Part shown: piece by piece, positions 62,322-64,000 of the stretch
How the letters are laid out: each line of letters starts with the position of its first letter
Numbering within the stretch: position 1 is the first letter of the stretch
From: SHXO01 sp964523885
GTDB taxonomy: Bacteria; Pseudomonadota; Gammaproteobacteria; Burkholderiales; SHXO01
Assembly: GCA_964523885.1 (NCBI GenBank)
Contig: CAZFYX010000094.1
Location: forward strand, 7,369-71,368
Length of the DNA: 64,000 nt
Direction: 5' to 3'
Translations under genes and position numbers: made by a program
Notes under the pieces: generated by a model
The model's database searches: none
Told to the model about the DNA's origin: nothing
Seen by the model: only the letters and a program-made list of their open reading frames with translations

Positions 62322-63761
62322 ATGAATAACAATGGAATAATTAATGCCCTCCTGATCACCTTGTTGTTTGGTGCTGCGGGCGTTGCTAACGCCGCAGGCA
62401 ACCAGTCCTGGGATGGCGTCTATGGTGGCATTCAAGGCGGTTGGGGATTCGACGGCAAGGCCAAGCTCAAATTTCCGCCCGATGCGGGCTCCTTGGTTTT
62501 CGCGCCGCTATTGAGTGGTGGCAAGGTCAATACTTCACCCGAAGGCGGCGCCTGGGGCCTGCATCTTGGTGAGAACCGCCAGTTCGGCAACTGGGTCATT
62601 GGCCTTGAAGGCAGCTTCAACTGGGCCGATATCGATGATTCGAATGGCAATGCCTTTGGTACTGCTATCCCCACTCCTACCAAGCACAAGACGAGCCTGA
62701 ACTGGTTTGGTGCGCTGACACCGCGCGTCGGCTACGCCATCGGAAACTGGCTGCCCTACGTCAAGGCCGGCCTGGCCATCGCCGAGTACGAGAACTATTT
62801 CACCGCCGCCAACGGGATGAGATTCAAGCGCGGCCACATCCATAATGGGTGGACAGCCGGCTTGGGCGTGGAGTATGCCCTCGCGCCGGCCTGGGTGCTG
62901 GGGGTGGAATACAACTACTCCAACTTCAACTCAAGGACCTATGGCGGCCAAGGCGTTCCCGACAACACCTGGGCAACTCAGTACGGCCTGAGCCCTTCCT
63001 CACATGCGGTCATGGCTCGCCTGAGCTATAACTTCGGCGCGCAACCCAAGAATAGCGGTGGAAGTTCTGGGGCCAATGTTGATTGGGACGGTCTCTATGG
63101 CGGCATTCATGCAGTATGGGGTTTTGATGGCGATGCCAAGCTGAAATTTCCGCGCGATGGGGGAGCGGCCGGCGTGTTCGCACCTCAGGTGGCCGGGGGC
63201 TCGGTCACCAATTCTCCCGAGGGCGGGGCTTGGGGATTCCACCTTGGGCAGAACCGTCGTGTGGGTGACTGGGTTGTTGGTCTGGAAGGTGCCTTTAGTT
63301 GGGCCGATTTCGCTGATGACAAACGGAATGCTTTCAGCAGCGCGCTCCGCATCACTCCATTTACTACGACCAAACACAAAACAAGCGTGAACTGGATGGC
63401 CGCGCTGACGCTGCGTATGGGTTATGCCCTCGGTAATTGGCTGCCTTATGTCAAAGCCGGTCTCGCTGTCGCCGAGTTTGAAAATTCCTTGACCTCAAAT
63501 ACGCCGCCTATTCCGTTCCTTGGTGAGAGACGCTTTAAGCGGGATCACATTCATAATGGCTGGACAGCCGGAGTTGGCGTGGAGTATGCGATGCAGACTG
63601 CATCGGGTAGCTGGTTGCTTGGTCTGGAGTACAACTATTACGATTTCAACTCCAAAACCTATGGCGGCTTGAGTAACCCCGACTTTTTGGGGTGGCCAGT
63701 GCAATTCAAGATGGAACCCAAACAACAGACGCTGGGTGCGCGCGTGTCCTACAAGTTCTGA
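62322..63761 (+). CDS. Outer-membrane beta-barrel protein with two tandem barrel domains
   Basis: 479-aa exported protein with a signal peptide (about 1-25, GVANAAG). The mature part is the same domain twice. Repeat 1 (about 29-240) begins WDGVYGGIQGGWGFDGKAKLKF and repeat 2 (about 254-479) begins WDGLYGGIHAVWGFDGDAKLKF. Both continue with SPEGGAWG, KHKTS, GNWLPYVKAGLA, RFKR..HIHNGWTAG and GVEY. Each half looks like an Omp25/OmpA-type 8-strand barrel with an aromatic end (LSYNF and VSYKF); they are joined by a Gly/Ser linker (PKNSGGSSGAN). Codon and base use is less GC-rich than the core genes. Function unknown. Confidence 0.88.
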   Translation: MNNNGIINALLITLLFGAAGVANAAGNQSWDGVYGGIQGGWGFDGKAKLKFPPDAGSLVFAPLLSGGKVNTSPEGGAWGLHLGENRQFGNWVIGLEGSFNWADIDDSNGNAFGTAIPTPTKHKTSLNWFGALTPRVGYAIGNWLPYVKAGLAIAEYENYFTAANGMRFKRGHIHNGWTAGLGVEYALAPAWVLGVEYNYSNFNSRTYGGQGVPDNTWATQYGLSPSSHAVMARLSYNFGAQPKNSGGSSGANVDWDGLYGGIHAVWGFDGDAKLKFPRDGGAAGVFAPQVAGGSVTNSPEGGAWGFHLGQNRRVGDWVVGLEGAFSWADFADDKRNAFSSALRITPFTTTKHKTSVNWMAALTLRMGYALGNWLPYVKAGLAVAEFENSLTSNTPPIPFLGERRFKRDHIHNGWTAGVGVEYAMQTASGSWLLGLEYNYYDFNSKTYGGLSNPDFLGWPVQFKMEPKQQTLGARVSYKF

Positions 63762-63775
63762 TCGCGCATCAGGAT

Positions 63776-63806
63776 AAAAAAAGCCGGCGCAAGCCGGCTT
63801 TTTTGT
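63776..63806 (+). terminator. Intrinsic terminator after the tandem-barrel gene
   Basis: Perfect stem AAAAGCCGGC / GCCGGCTTTT with a GCAA-type loop between A-rich and T-rich flanks. It can work in both directions, ending the barrel gene and the convergent glutaryl-CoA dehydrogenase gene. Confidence 0.93.
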
Positions 63807-63808
63807 GG

Positions 63809-63828
63809 ATTCCCGCTTGCGCGGGAAC
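63809..63828. repeat. Short palindrome ATTCCCGC-N4-GCGGGAAC
   Basis: This REP-like palindrome has the form ATTCCC-N8-GGGAAY, reminiscent of the dRS3-type repeat of Neisseria and similar short palindromes in other Betaproteobacteria. It lies in the convergent spacer, ten bases before the next stop codon. Confidence 0.6.
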
Positions 63829-63837
63829 GACGGAGGC

Positions 63838-64000
63838 TCACTCGCCGAACGCCGCGATGCCCGTCTGGGCGCGGCCGAGGATGAGGGCGTGGATGTCGTG
63901 GGTGCCCTCGTAGGTGTTCACCACCTCCAGGTTCACCATGTGGCGGATCACGCCGAACTCGTCGGAGATGCCGTTGCCGCCGAGCATGTCGCGCGCCATG
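63838..64000 (-). CDS. Glutaryl-CoA dehydrogenase, C-terminal end only
   Basis: The reading frame enters from the right edge and gives MARDMLGGNGISDEFGVIRH, then MVNLEVVNTYEGTHDIHALILGRAQTGIAAFGE and stop. The YEGTHDIHALILGRA segment includes the catalytic Glu and is characteristic of glutaryl-CoA dehydrogenase (GcdH), which converts glutaryl-CoA to crotonyl-CoA in lysine and aromatic breakdown. Only about 54 residues are in the window. Confidence 0.85.
   Translation of the reverse strand, partial: MARDMLGGNGISDEFGVIRHMVNLEVVNTYEGTHDIHALILGRAQTGIAAFGE

Overview
The window is a high-GC bacterial chromosome segment that reads as betaproteobacterial. The evidence is the alr-radA pairing, the tig-clpP-clpX-lon-hupB-tRNA-Val-tRNA-Asp-ppiD-fabI run, the rnhA-dnaQ pair beside mltD, and hpnCDE squalene genes in a Gram-negative setting with FadL and other outer-membrane proteins. 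Nearly all of it is ordinary core chromosome with dense gene packing. No prophage, integrase, transposase or CRISPR array is visible.

Layout. 1-2.2 kb: the 3' part of alr and a frameshifted radA. 2.3-5.4 kb (minus): a signalling cassette of a class III nucleotide cyclase with a PEGA domain, a TssQ-like TPR lipoprotein and a membrane-tailed Ser/Thr kinase. 5.5-25.7 kb: a fatty-acid degradation region with acyl-CoA synthetase, etfBA, two acyl-CoA dehydrogenases, a PsrA-like TetR regulator with an 18-bp palindromic operator, enoyl-CoA hydratase, SDR, thioesterase, FadL, a FadN-type bifunctional protein, thiolase, an enolase-superfamily enzyme, a DUF2147 protein and an AGPS-like flavoprotein. 25.7-27.9 kb: NfeD and slipin membrane-quality-control pair. 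28-33.2 kb: M16 protease, ETF-quinone oxidoreductase (the electron exit of the same beta-oxidation genes) and a divergent thioesterase. 33.2-37.1 kb (minus): hpnC-hpnD-hpnE for squalene plus a YciK-like SDR. 37.3-46.3 kb: tRNA-Leu, tig-clpP-clpX-lon (lon with a good sigma-32 promoter), hupB, tRNA-Val, tRNA-Asp, ppiD. 46.4-54 kb: fabI and a divergent four-gene Yej/Opp-like peptide ABC transporter. 54-58.8 kb: mltD, methyltransferase, rnhA, dnaQ, second methyltransferase. 58.9-60.9 kb: tRNA-Val, gltX, tRNA-Ala, tRNA-Glu. 61.1-63.8 kb: a small block of different character (SDR, small membrane protein, AT-rich spacer, tandem-duplicated beta-barrel protein), then the 3' end of a glutaryl-CoA dehydrogenase gene.

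The genes work together mainly as a fatty-acid catabolic unit: uptake (FadL), activation (acyl-CoA synthetase), oxidation (two dehydrogenases, hydratase, FadN-type protein, thiolase), electron transfer (ETF, then ETF-QO) and release by thioesterases, with a PsrA-like repressor likely sensing acyl chains.

The most unusual structural signal is a set of ten intergenic hairpins whose arms are themselves built from short (7-10 nt) direct repeats. They fall into three unit families: TTCACGC-like, CTAGGCC/GAGGCTA-like and CGCAGAGG/CACAGAGG-like. They lie only between or at the very edge of genes, and in one case the array supplies the first codons of hpnE.
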